From the NCBI GenBank assembly GCA_026399755.1, contig JAPLQI010000073.1:27668-91667 (forward strand): 64,000 nucleotides of DNA, written 5' to 3'. Made by a program: the position numbers and the translations under genes. Shown here piece after piece: positions 1 to 7,218 of this stretch. The notes beneath the pieces were generated by a model. It saw only the letters and a program-made list of their open reading frames with translations, searched no databases and was not told the origin of the DNA. Origin of the DNA: Pseudomonadota bacterium. GTDB taxonomy: Bacteria; Pseudomonadota; Gammaproteobacteria; Burkholderiales; Chitinibacteraceae. Position 1 is the stretch's first letter, and each line of letters opens with the position of its first letter.

Positions 1-166
1 TTTTAGGACGAGTCTCTAGCCGCTGCTGCAAAGCCAGCGCAGCAGATTGCGCATCGATCGTAGTCGACGCCCATTGCTTATCTGCTTTTTGTAAGCGCGG
101 CTGGCTGGCTAAAGTCAGCTTCTTGCTCGCCAGCCAAACGCTATGCTCAATCCATAAAGGGGGCAC
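1..166 (-). CDS. possible 5' end of an unidentified gene cut by the window edge
   Basis: A minus-strand frame stays open for 55 codons from a GTG at 166-164 to the window edge. A GGAAAG sequence about five bases upstream of the GTG could serve as a ribosome binding site. The predicted start reads MPPLWIEHSVWLASKK and the remainder is rich in Ala, Gln and Leu. There is no upstream ATG in frame. It points the same way as gspG-gspF-gspE and could continue that cluster, but I do not recognise the family, and a chance open frame is possible. Confidence 0.25.
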   Translation of the reverse strand, partial: MPPLWIEHSVWLASKKLTLASQPRLQKADKQWASTTIDAQSAALALQQRLETRPK

Positions 167-272
167 GATTGCTTTCCATAAATGCGTATTTGGTAGGTTG
201 GGTTAGCGATGCTTTACCGCGTAACCCAACATGCGCTGGTGAAAAAAATTCTAATGATCAAGATGCTTCAGC

Positions 273-314
273 TTGTTGCGGTGCGTAACGCCTACGGCGT
301 TTTGCACCCTATGA
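273..314. repeat. 42-bp direct repeat, copy 1 (copy 2 at 639-680)
   Basis: The 42 bases at 273-314 recur exactly at 639-680, just beyond the 3' end of gspE. Inside is a short inverted pair (CGCCTACGGCG). Related relics with a 'ggtgcgcaa...cacccta' core occur at about 10255-10326, 29425-29465 and 39212-39246. Between the two copies lie palindromic element A (451-563) and 'CACAGAG/CCGTGTTCTCTG' repeats (about 330-375 and 570-622). The whole stretch 190-699 is therefore a repeat-filled spacer with no credible gene. Confidence 0.7.
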
Positions 315-450
315 AACTAAAAGGTCTGTAGACACAGAGATCAGTGAGAACACAGAGCACACAGAGAAAAACAAAGGTGTGTAACCATGCAGGAGGGCAA
401 GTCTTTATGCCCTATACGCATCAACTTAAGCCGATGTCATTCCGTAAGCC

Positions 451-563
451 GTAGGGTGCAATAAGTCTGAGGCTTTATCCAGACGCATTGCGCCGTATGC
501 GTGCAAACCACCATGCGGCGTAATGCAGCCAAGCAAAAAATGCTTGGCTGCATTACGCCCTAC
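451..563. repeat. palindrome-ended intergenic element A, copy 1
   Basis: This 113-bp element begins GTAGGGTGCAATAAG and ends with the near-complement CTGCATTACGCCCTAC, so its ends are imperfect inverted repeats. An internal hairpin pairs AGCCAAGCA with TGCTTGGCT. A second copy of almost the same length and layout lies at 38849-38960, and a diverged relative at 13386-13494. No ORF is present. The form resembles a small non-autonomous palindromic element of the REP or MITE kind. The family name is unknown to me. Confidence 0.65.
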
Positions 564-699
564 GTTTCCTCGTTTCTCTCCGTGTTCTACCTTTAACTCC
601 GTGTTCTCTGTGTCTACAGATCTAAGGTTCTTTTAAGTTTGTTGCGGTGCGTAACGCCTACGGCGTTTTGCACCCTATGAATCTACAAAGAGGCCAAAT

Positions 700-2400
700 T
701 TAATCCACAAAAGTCACGCGATTGATTTCTTGCAAGGTGGTTTCTCCACTGGCGACTACCGCCAGAGCTTGCTGGCGCATCGACAAAAATCCAAAGCGTG
801 CGGCGAGTTGTTTGAGTTCTACGGCTGGCGCCCGGCTGGCGATAGCTTGCTTTAGCTCGTCGTTTAGCCGCAATACTTCGGCAATCGCCTTACGCCCTTG
901 GTAGCCGGTATTGCGACAAGCCTTACATCCAACGCCTTTCTTAAAGCGCCAGCCTTTCACTATTTCGCTATTTAATCCTGATGTGGCGAGTAGCGCTTCA
1001 TCAGGCTCATCGTCCACTACGCAATGCAAACACACTTTACGAATTAGCCGTTGTGCCACCACGCCGATTAGCGCATCCACAAAGCTATTCGGCTCCACAC
1101 CCATATGAATAAAGCGATCGAGCACCGAAAACACATTGTTGGCGTGCACAGAAGTGAGCACCAAGTGGCCGGTTAGCGCGGCTTGCACCGCAATATTGGC
1201 GGTTTCGCCGTCACGAATTTCACCCACCAAAATCTTATCTGGATCATGGCGCAGCACCGATCTCAAGCCGCGGGCAAAGCTCAGGCCTTTTTTATCGTTC
1301 ACAGGAATTTGCAATACGCCGGGCAGCTGGTATTCCACCGGATCTTCAATGGTGATGATTTTTTCTTCGCCGGTATTAATCTCAGAAAGCGTGGCGTAAA
1401 GCGTGGTCGATTTACCTGAGCCGGTAGGGCCAGTGACGAGCAGCAGGCCGTAAGGCTCCCGCGCCAGACTTCTGATCCGCGCCATAGTGCCGTCATCAAA
1501 GCCCAGAATATCTAAGCGCAGCTGCTTAAAAGCATCGCCGCCATTTTGCTTATCTAATACCCGCAGCACAGCATCTTCGCCGTAAATCGACGGCATGATG
1601 GAGACGCGAAAATCCACTTCGCGGCCATTAATTCTTGCCTTAAAGCGCCCGTCTTGCGGCACGCGGCGCTCTGAAATATCCAGATCGGCCAGCACTTTAA
1701 TCCGCGAAATCACTTGCTCCGCGGTTTCCAGGCCATTTGCGCCGCCGATATGCAGCAACACTCCATCGATACGATATTTAATGGTTAAGCCATTGGGCGT
1801 GCTTTCCATGTGCACATCGGACGCCTTGGCTTTGAGTGCGTCGTACAGGGTGGAATTCACCAGTTTGACCACGGGCTTCGTATCTGCGGCCAAGGTGGCG
1901 AGTGAAATTTCGACGATACCGTCTTGATTCACCTCGCTTTGCTCGCCCACCCCCAGCTGATCCATCGCACGGTGTGAGGTTTCAAACTGTTCTAAGTAAG
2001 TACGCAGCGCCTGATGATGAGCAAAAGCAGTTTGATAGCTGACGCTTAGGCGCTGGCGCAGCCAGTTGCGCAGTGTGGCATCGAAAGGATCGGCCAGCAC
2101 AACACATAGCCCGTCGCTGCCATCGAGTAGCAGGCATTGCCTTGCTACTGCTTCGCCGTAAGGCAGCAGGTCATAACGTGGGCTAAGTGCGCTGATGGCA
2201 TCGAGGCTTAAAAACGGCAGGCCCAGAAAGCGGCTAAGCTGCTCGCCGTAATCGGCATCGTTTAGCCTAAGTGCTTGCTGTAAACGCGGTGCAAGCGGGG
2301 CTTGGTCTTGGCGTAATGTTTGGATTAATTCTAGGCTGAGCTTAGGCGACGAGATGGTGATCGCTTCAGTCTTGGCTGGCATATATGTGGCATTTGTCAT
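700..2400 (-). CDS. gspE: type II secretion system ATPase GspE
   Basis: This is the cytoplasmic hexameric ATPase that powers pseudopilus assembly in type II secretion. The 566-residue protein has a divergent N-terminal GspE domain and a C-terminal AAA-type core with Walker A GPTGSGKSTTLY. The Walker B region (ILVGEIRD) and the His box (TGHLVLTSVHAN) follow. A zinc-binding cysteine set is present (CLHC, then CKAC about 40 residues later), as in the GspE/PilB family. It is the last gene of a minus-strand gspG-gspF-micro-ORF-gspE run. Its start codon overlaps the stop of the upstream micro-ORF (ATGA), suggesting translational coupling. A PilB-like role cannot be fully excluded, but the gspG and gspF neighbours favour type II secretion. 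Confidence 0.93.
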   Translation of the reverse strand: MTNATYMPAKTEAITISSPKLSLELIQTLRQDQAPLAPRLQQALRLNDADYGEQLSRFLGLPFLSLDAISALSPRYDLLPYGEAVARQCLLLDGSDGLCVVLADPFDATLRNWLRQRLSVSYQTAFAHHQALRTYLEQFETSHRAMDQLGVGEQSEVNQDGIVEISLATLAADTKPVVKLVNSTLYDALKAKASDVHMESTPNGLTIKYRIDGVLLHIGGANGLETAEQVISRIKVLADLDISERRVPQDGRFKARINGREVDFRVSIMPSIYGEDAVLRVLDKQNGGDAFKQLRLDILGFDDGTMARIRSLAREPYGLLLVTGPTGSGKSTTLYATLSEINTGEEKIITIEDPVEYQLPGVLQIPVNDKKGLSFARGLRSVLRHDPDKILVGEIRDGETANIAVQAALTGHLVLTSVHANNVFSVLDRFIHMGVEPNSFVDALIGVVAQRLIRKVCLHCVVDDEPDEALLATSGLNSEIVKGWRFKKGVGCKACRNTGYQGRKAIAEVLRLNDELKQAIASRAPAVELKQLAARFGFLSMRQQALAVVASGETTLQEINRVTFVD

Positions 2401-2525
2401 GGCATATTCCCAGCCAGCTTAAGAGTCTGCATAAACAGCACAATTCCATCGATCAATACACCAAGAATCAGCATTAGAAAAATCTGCTCAAAAAGGCCGG
2501 AGAACACATCGACGGCATTTGTCAT
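2397..2525 (-). CDS. 42-aa micro-ORF made of a gspE-like start fused to a duplicated gspF tail
   Basis: Between gspF and gspE lies an intact 42-codon frame. Its first four residues, MTNA, copy the start of GspE. The rest parallels the last 38 or so residues of GspF: the LGVLI-G-IV hydrophobic stretch and the final LAGNM are shared. It overlaps the gspF stop and the gspE start by ATGA at both ends. It looks like a tandem duplication of the gspF/gspE junction that has since diverged (many substitutions, one codon gained and one lost) yet kept its frame. It could encode a single-span membrane peptide, or simply preserve translational coupling. Expression is unproven. Confidence 0.5.
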   Translation of the reverse strand: MTNAVDVFSGLFEQIFLMLILGVLIDGIVLFMQTLKLAGNMP

Positions 2526-3694
2526 TGCATATTCCCAGCTAGCTCAAAAATCGGCATATACAGCAGAAAAACAATTCCGCCGATCAATACACCAATAATC
2601 AACATTAAAATGGGCTCAAAAAGGCGGGTAAACATATCGATGGCGCGTTCTAGCTCTTCATCGCAAAACTGCGCCGAGCGCTCGCACATAGTGGCTAGCT
2701 CGCCGCTTTGTTCCCCAACGCGCAGTAAGCGCTCTGATACGGGGGTGGTCAGCTGATAGCGGGGCAGGGCTTGTGAAAGGGACTGGCCCGATTTCACATC
2801 AACCAAGGCCTGCTGTAAGCCAAGCTGCATTTTCAGCGGCAACAATTGCGCCGCCAGCTCCATTGCATGTACTACCGATATCCCGCCAGCCAGCAGCAGG
2901 CCCACGGTGCGGTAAAAACGCGTCAACGAAAATAAACGCCGGTACTGCTCTAAACGTGGCAAGCGCCAGAAGGCCTCACGTAAAGCACTTTTAGCCGCCT
3001 CGGTACGCAGTAAAAACACGGCCAACACCACGCTAAGCACCAAGCCGCCAAACATCATTAGGCCGTGCTTGTGCACCAAATCCCCCCACCACAGCATTAC
3101 TTGCGCGGCAAAGGGCAGGTTTTTCATCGAAGCATAGATTTGGCTGAACTTTGGGATTACATAAAACAGCAAAAACAGCATAATGCCGCCGCCTATGCCT
3201 ATCACCACCAGCGGGTAAATCACCGCCGAAATGACCTTCTTTTTGACCGCCGCCAGCCGAGATTCGTAATGGTGGTAACGCCCTAGCGCATCGGCAAGGT
3301 GGCCGGTTTTTTCTGCCGAGCTAACGGTCGCAATATATAAGGGCGGGAAGTGCTGGCTCATTTGTGCCAACACTTTAGATAAGGGTAAGCCTTGGTACAG
3401 GCCTTCAATCATGCGGCTTAATACATCGCCATTCGTATCTTGCGCGCTCTTTTCTTTTAGCGTTTCTACTGCTTCAACCAGCGTCAGCCCCGCTTGCAAA
3501 AGCGCGATCAGCTCTTGGGTAAATAGCGATAGGTCAAATGCTTTGGAAGAAAGCTTAAAGGCACTATGTGCCTTGGCAGATAAAAATTGCTGTCCTTGCG
3601 CCGTCAGCTTATCCCGTAGCTCGCTTTCATTAGCGGCGTCGATATCCAGCTGCAGCAGCTTGCCTGCCTGCAAGGCTTTAACGGTGTAGCGCAT
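2522..3694 (-). CDS. gspF: type II secretion inner-membrane platform protein GspF
   Basis: The 390-residue polytopic inner-membrane protein forms the platform that works with GspE to extrude pseudopilin. It shows the family layout: an N-terminal cytoplasmic region (about 1-60), then two GspF domains of about 120 residues, each followed by membrane segments. Hydrophobic stretches lie near 165-190, 210-228 and 365-385. The length is normal for GspF (about 400). Its last codons overlap the start of the downstream micro-ORF by four bases (ATGA). The GTAGGGCGGGTGGAACCCGCC repeat relic sits just upstream, between it and gspG. Confidence in the family is high, but the secreted substrates are unknown. 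Confidence 0.93.
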   Translation of the reverse strand: MRYTVKALQAGKLLQLDIDAANESELRDKLTAQGQQFLSAKAHSAFKLSSKAFDLSLFTQELIALLQAGLTLVEAVETLKEKSAQDTNGDVLSRMIEGLYQGLPLSKVLAQMSQHFPPLYIATVSSAEKTGHLADALGRYHHYESRLAAVKKKVISAVIYPLVVIGIGGGIMLFLLFYVIPKFSQIYASMKNLPFAAQVMLWWGDLVHKHGLMMFGGLVLSVVLAVFLLRTEAAKSALREAFWRLPRLEQYRRLFSLTRFYRTVGLLLAGGISVVHAMELAAQLLPLKMQLGLQQALVDVKSGQSLSQALPRYQLTTPVSERLLRVGEQSGELATMCERSAQFCDEELERAIDMFTRLFEPILMLIIGVLIGGIVFLLYMPIFELAGNMQ

Positions 3695-3766
3695 GGGGGC
3701 TTCGTCTTGTAGGGCGGGTGGAACCCGCCGTTTTAAGGGGATTTGTAGACGGTTTCGTCTTACAGA

Positions 3767-4183
3767 TTAATAGCTAACATCGCTATCTTCCCCTGTACCA
3801 CCCGCTTTGCCATCCGCGCCCATGGTCAGCAAATCGTAGTCGCGGCCATTTTCCCCAGGTTTGTTGTAAACGTAAGGCCTATCCCAAGGGTCCGCCGGCA
3901 CGTCTTTCATCAAATAAGGGCCTTGCCACTTTGGCTCGTCACTTGGCTTTTTGGTTAGCACATTGATGCCTTGTTCGGTACTTGGATAGTGGCCAGTATC
4001 AAGGCGGTAATGATCGAGTGCATCGGCGATGGATTTCATCTGGCTTGCCGCAGTCTTGGTCTTGGCTTTGCCTACTTCACCAAATAGCTTAGGGCCGACG
4101 TAACCAGCAAGCAGGGCAATAATAAGCAAAACAACCAGTAATTCCAGCAGCGTGAAACCTCTGGAGAGGCGATTATTTTTCAT
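3767..4183 (-). CDS. gspG: type II secretion major pseudopilin GspG
   Basis: The 138-residue protein starts with a short basic leader and the prepilin peptidase site G|FTLLELLVVLLII, followed by one long hydrophobic helix. This is the hallmark of type IV pilins and pseudopilins. The C-terminal region contains WGPYL, DPWDRPY and a DGKAGGTGEDSD tail, matching the calcium-binding loop of GspG. It should be processed by PilD/GspO at the inner membrane and form the pseudopilus shaft. It is the first gene of the minus-strand gsp block, and a purine-rich GGGAAGAGA lies upstream of the ATG. Confidence 0.94.
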   Translation of the reverse strand: MKNNRLSRGFTLLELLVVLLIIALLAGYVGPKLFGEVGKAKTKTAASQMKSIADALDHYRLDTGHYPSTEQGINVLTKKPSDEPKWQGPYLMKDVPADPWDRPYVYNKPGENGRDYDLLTMGADGKAGGTGEDSDVSY

Positions 4184-4537
4184 TTTTTTTGTCTCTTCCC
4201 GTGAAGGCTAGCAGGAGCCGCCTTTCATCTTCTATTCCCGCATCGTAATACGACGCTTCTTGCGGGATCAAGCCTTTTTCACGGCTTTTGCCTAGATGGA
4301 AAAATACCGAGCTTGAAGTACGCACTACAACTAGCTGAGTAGCGTGGATTGTGTAGCTGTGAATTGCCTAATTTGTTAGTTAGTAAGGTGGAATGAGTAC
4401 TGGTTATTCGCTGCTGATTCTTGTTATCGTAGCTGGGTAATAGAGTGTGATCTTTTTAAGAAATAGCTATAGTTTGCAGGGTGGGCGCTCTTCATTTTTT
4501 GCTTTTTGTATAAATACGTAGCCAAAGGATATTTAAG
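4184..4537. other. intergenic region between divergent gspG and the 4538 gene
   Basis: No ORF is supported here. The segment should contain the gsp promoter on the minus strand and the promoter of the gene at 4538 on the plus strand. A weak inverted pair (CCCGCA at about 4233 and TGCGGG at about 4261) is visible. I could not assign -35/-10 boxes with confidence. Confidence 0.5.
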
Positions 4538-4975
4538 ATGAAAAAATTACTCATTACGATGATTTTAGGTTTGCTGGCCACTACGGCAATGGCCGGGCCT
4601 AAGGAAGAAAAAAACAAGGCGCTGGTGCTTAAGTTTTACGATATTGCATTTAATAAGCTGGATGCCGAGGGTGTTTTACCGTTTATTGCTAAAGATTATA
4701 TTCAACATAATCCGGAAGTCGCAAATGGTGTGCAGCCTTTGCAGGATTTTATTCGCTATATAAAAACTAATTCACCGAATTCCCGTGCTGTGATTAAGCG
4801 GGTGATTGCCGAGGGTGATTTGGTGATGCTGCATGTGCATTCACAAGATAAAGCCGGTGAGCGTGGCGTGGCGATTGTAGATATTTTTCGCGTTAAAAAT
4901 GGCAAGATCACTGAACATTGGGATGTGATTCAAGCGGTGCCAGAGAAAGATGCGAATGGCAATGGCATGTTTTAA
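4538..4975 (+). CDS. exported SnoaL/NTF2-like protein
   Basis: The 145-residue protein starts with a clear signal peptide (MKKLLITMILGLLATTAMA, cleavage after AMA). The mature part has the small alpha+beta barrel pattern of the SnoaL/NTF2-like superfamily. It includes YIQHNPEVANG near residues 60-70, and VAIVDIFRVKNGKITEHWDVIQ near the C-terminus. Proteins of this kind are periplasmic and often annotated as nuclear-transport-factor-2 or SnoaL-like polyketide cyclases, but their substrates are usually unknown. An AAGGA ribosome binding site precedes the ATG by nine bases, and a strong terminator follows. It appears monocistronic. Confidence 0.85.
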   Translation: MKKLLITMILGLLATTAMAGPKEEKNKALVLKFYDIAFNKLDAEGVLPFIAKDYIQHNPEVANGVQPLQDFIRYIKTNSPNSRAVIKRVIAEGDLVMLHVHSQDKAGERGVAIVDIFRVKNGKITEHWDVIQAVPEKDANGNGMF

Positions 4976-4998
4976 GTGATTTAAGCCGCTGTATTTAT

Positions 4999-5035
4999 TA
5001 AAAACCCCATGCTTAGTCTAAGTATGGGGTTTTTT
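4999..5035 (+). terminator. Rho-independent terminator of the 4538 gene
   Basis: A stem pairs AAAACCCCAT-CTTAG with CTAAG-ATGGGG and runs into a T tract. It lies 24 bases after the stop codon and just ahead of the riboswitch promoter. Confidence 0.85.
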
Positions 5036-5059
5036 ATTGGATCTAGGGCGAATCATGAA

Positions 5060-5088
5060 TTGACAGCCGCTGCAAGCTTCAATAGATT
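5060..5088 (+). promoter_or_regulatory. sigma-70 promoter of the glycine riboswitch-sdaA transcript
   Basis: TTGACA at 5060-5065 and TAGATT at 5083-5088 are separated by exactly 17 bases. Transcription would start near 5095, just upstream of the first aptamer. The -35 box is a perfect consensus match. Confidence 0.7.
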
Positions 5089-5140
5089 GGCCGCTGCCAC
5101 GCGGCCCAACTTGGCTTGATCGCCAAGACTTGCCGCAGCC

Positions 5141-5354
5141 ATAGCAGGAGAGACTGTTCGCACAGCGCCGAAGGGGAATCGCCACAGAAACTCTCAGGCA
5201 AAAGAACTGTGATGGTGAGTGCTCTGTTGGGTTAAATCACAGACCGCTAGGCAATCTGGAGAGAAGGCGCGGTTTTTGCCGCTGCCTCGCCGAAGGAAGC
5301 ATGGCCGATGCGCTGCATCTGCCGCAATCTCTCAGGCAAAAAGGACAGAGGGGC
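5141..5354 (+). promoter_or_regulatory. tandem glycine riboswitch
   Basis: Two glycine aptamers lie head to tail. Aptamer 1 has GGAGAG at 5147, GCCGAAGGGG at 5166 and CTCTCAGGCAAAA at 5191. Aptamer 2 has GGAGAG at 5258, CGCCGAAGG at 5288, and CTCTCAGGCAAAA followed by GGACAGAG ending at 5350. These are the conserved core elements of the family. The short linker and paired arrangement match the cooperative tandem form. It heads the sdaA transcript, with about 260 bases of further leader before the start codon. The expression platform is not obvious, but ATCGTTCGGC at 5355-5364 is exactly complementary to GCCGAACGAT at 5504-5513. Confidence 0.93.
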
Positions 5355-5616
5355 ATCGTTCGGCAGCTGCTGAGCGGGCACTGTCATCCTTTTTAGCCCT
5401 GTTCAGCCTTGTTCAAACTCTGCCGCTTTGCACCGTTAACCTTTGCTTCTACCATGAGCCATTTAGAAACAATTGGCGTTTAGTCGCCTCATTTTGCGCT
5501 GACGCCGAACGATATTCCGTAAAAACGATCCAACTAAAAACATAACTTAACAATAGCCGGCACGCGACTGGTGCATCTACTCAGCGCAGCAGCAGGCATT
5601 ACCCGAGATATATAAA

Positions 5617-7017
5617 ATGGCAATCAGCGTATTTGATTTATTTAAGATCGGCCTAGGCCCATCCAGCTCGCACACCGTTGGCCCGATGCGGGCTGCGCGC
5701 ACCTTTGCGCGTCGTTTAGAGAAAGATGGCATCCTTGATAAAGTCGCAAAAGTAAAAAGTGAGTTATTTGGCTCCCTAGGTGCAACAGGCAAAGGCCACG
5801 GCTCGGATATCGCGGTTTTATTGGGCTTGCAGGGCGAATCACCTCGCCTTGTGGACACCGAAAAAGTGGATGAGATGGTCGCCGCCATTCGTGAAGGCCG
5901 AAAGTTAAACCTGCTAGGCAAGCATGAAATTCAATTTATTGAAGCCGAACACCTCATTCTGCATAAGCGCAAAACACTGCCTTATCACCCCAATGGCATG
6001 ATTTTTGAAGCCTTTGATGCCGCTGGCGAGAGTATTTCTAAGCGCGCTTATTACTCGGTAGGCGGTGGTTTTGTGGTCGATGAAGCCGCCGTGGATGCAG
6101 GCTTTAACCCGCCAGGCGTTACCGAGCTGAAGCACCCGTTTAAGAGCGGAGCCGAGTTACTTGCGCTGTGCGAGCGCCACGGCAAAAACATCAGTCAGAT
6201 CATGCTAGAAAACGAGCTAGCTTGGCGCACCGAAGATGAAATCCGCGCGGGCCTGCTGGAGATTTGGGCGGTGATGCAAGCCTGTGTCAAACGCGGCTGC
6301 GAGCGTGAAGGTATTTTGCCTGGCGGCTTAAAAGTAAAACGCCGCGCTGCCGATATGTACCAAAAGCTACTGGCTTCCCCTGAAGCCGCCTTGCGCGACC
6401 CGCTCACCGTGCTCGATTGGGTGAATTTATACGCGCTGGCGGTTAACGAAGAAAACGCAGGCGGTGGCCGAGTAGTGACCGCGCCTACCAATGGCGCAGC
6501 AGGGATTATCCCTGCCGTGATGCATTATTACGCCCGCTTTACGCCCAACCCTAGCGACGACGGCATTGTGCGATTCTTCCTGACGGCTGGCGCAATCGGT
6601 ATCTTGTTTAAGCTGAATGCTTCTATATCTGGTGCAGAAGTGGGTTGTCAGGGCGAAGTGGGCTCTGCTTGCTCTATGGCCGCAGGTGCGTTGGCTGAAG
6701 TCTTGGGCGGCACGCCCGAGCAAGTCGAAAACGCCGCAGAAATTGGCATGGAGCATAACTTGGGCCTGACCTGCGATCCGGTTGGCGGACTTGTGCAAGT
6801 GCCCTGCATTGAGCGCAACGCCATGGCATCGATCAAAGCGATTAACGCCGCCCGCATGGCGCTGCGCGGCGATGGCCAACACTTTGTATCGCTCGATCGC
6901 GTGATTAAAACCATGCGTGATACCGGCCGCGATATGAACACCAAATACAAAGAAACCGCTCGTGGTGGCTTGGCGATTAATATGATTGAATTGCCTGTGA
7001 ATATTGTGGAGTGCTGA
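5617..7017 (+). CDS. sdaA: L-serine ammonia-lyase (L-serine dehydratase), single-chain iron-sulfur type
   Basis: This enzyme deaminates L-serine to pyruvate and ammonia with a 4Fe-4S cluster. The 466-residue protein carries the fused beta domain at the N-terminus ([21 protein letters not shown]) and the alpha domain after about residue 180. The likely cluster cysteines are C344 (GCQGEVGS), C386 (TCDPVGG) and C397 (VQVPCIER). The length fits one-chain SdaA/SdaB (about 455-460). It sits downstream of a tandem glycine riboswitch. Glycine can be converted to serine by GlyA, so the switch probably lets excess glycine drive its disposal through serine to pyruvate. A terminator follows 19 bases after the stop. 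Confidence 0.95.
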   Translation: MAISVFDLFKIGLGPSSSHTVGPMRAARTFARRLEKDGILDKVAKVKSELFGSLGATGKGHGSDIAVLLGLQGESPRLVDTEKVDEMVAAIREGRKLNLLGKHEIQFIEAEHLILHKRKTLPYHPNGMIFEAFDAAGESISKRAYYSVGGGFVVDEAAVDAGFNPPGVTELKHPFKSGAELLALCERHGKNISQIMLENELAWRTEDEIRAGLLEIWAVMQACVKRGCEREGILPGGLKVKRRAADMYQKLLASPEAALRDPLTVLDWVNLYALAVNEENAGGGRVVTAPTNGAAGIIPAVMHYYARFTPNPSDDGIVRFFLTAGAIGILFKLNASISGAEVGCQGEVGSACSMAAGALAEVLGGTPEQVENAAEIGMEHNLGLTCDPVGGLVQVPCIERNAMASIKAINAARMALRGDGQHFVSLDRVIKTMRDTGRDMNTKYKETARGGLAINMIELPVNIVEC

Positions 7018-7035
7018 TTTTATTGGCTTTTCATT

Positions 7036-7066
7036 AAAAAAACGGCGGGGAGACTCGCCGTTTTTT
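7036..7066 (+). terminator. Rho-independent terminator of sdaA
   Basis: The stem AAAACGGCG / CGCCGTTTT encloses a short loop and ends in a run of T. Confidence 0.85.
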
Positions 7067-7218
7067 ATGGGCGTTTGTTTGAATACGCCTGCGTTTTTGA
7101 GTGACAGATCTTATTCATTGGCTTAAATCAATATATTCATATTAAATATTTAATGCTAATTGATTATTAACATATCCTGCCGTAATATTTGCAATCTTTG
7201 AAAGATTGTGGCGGTTTC

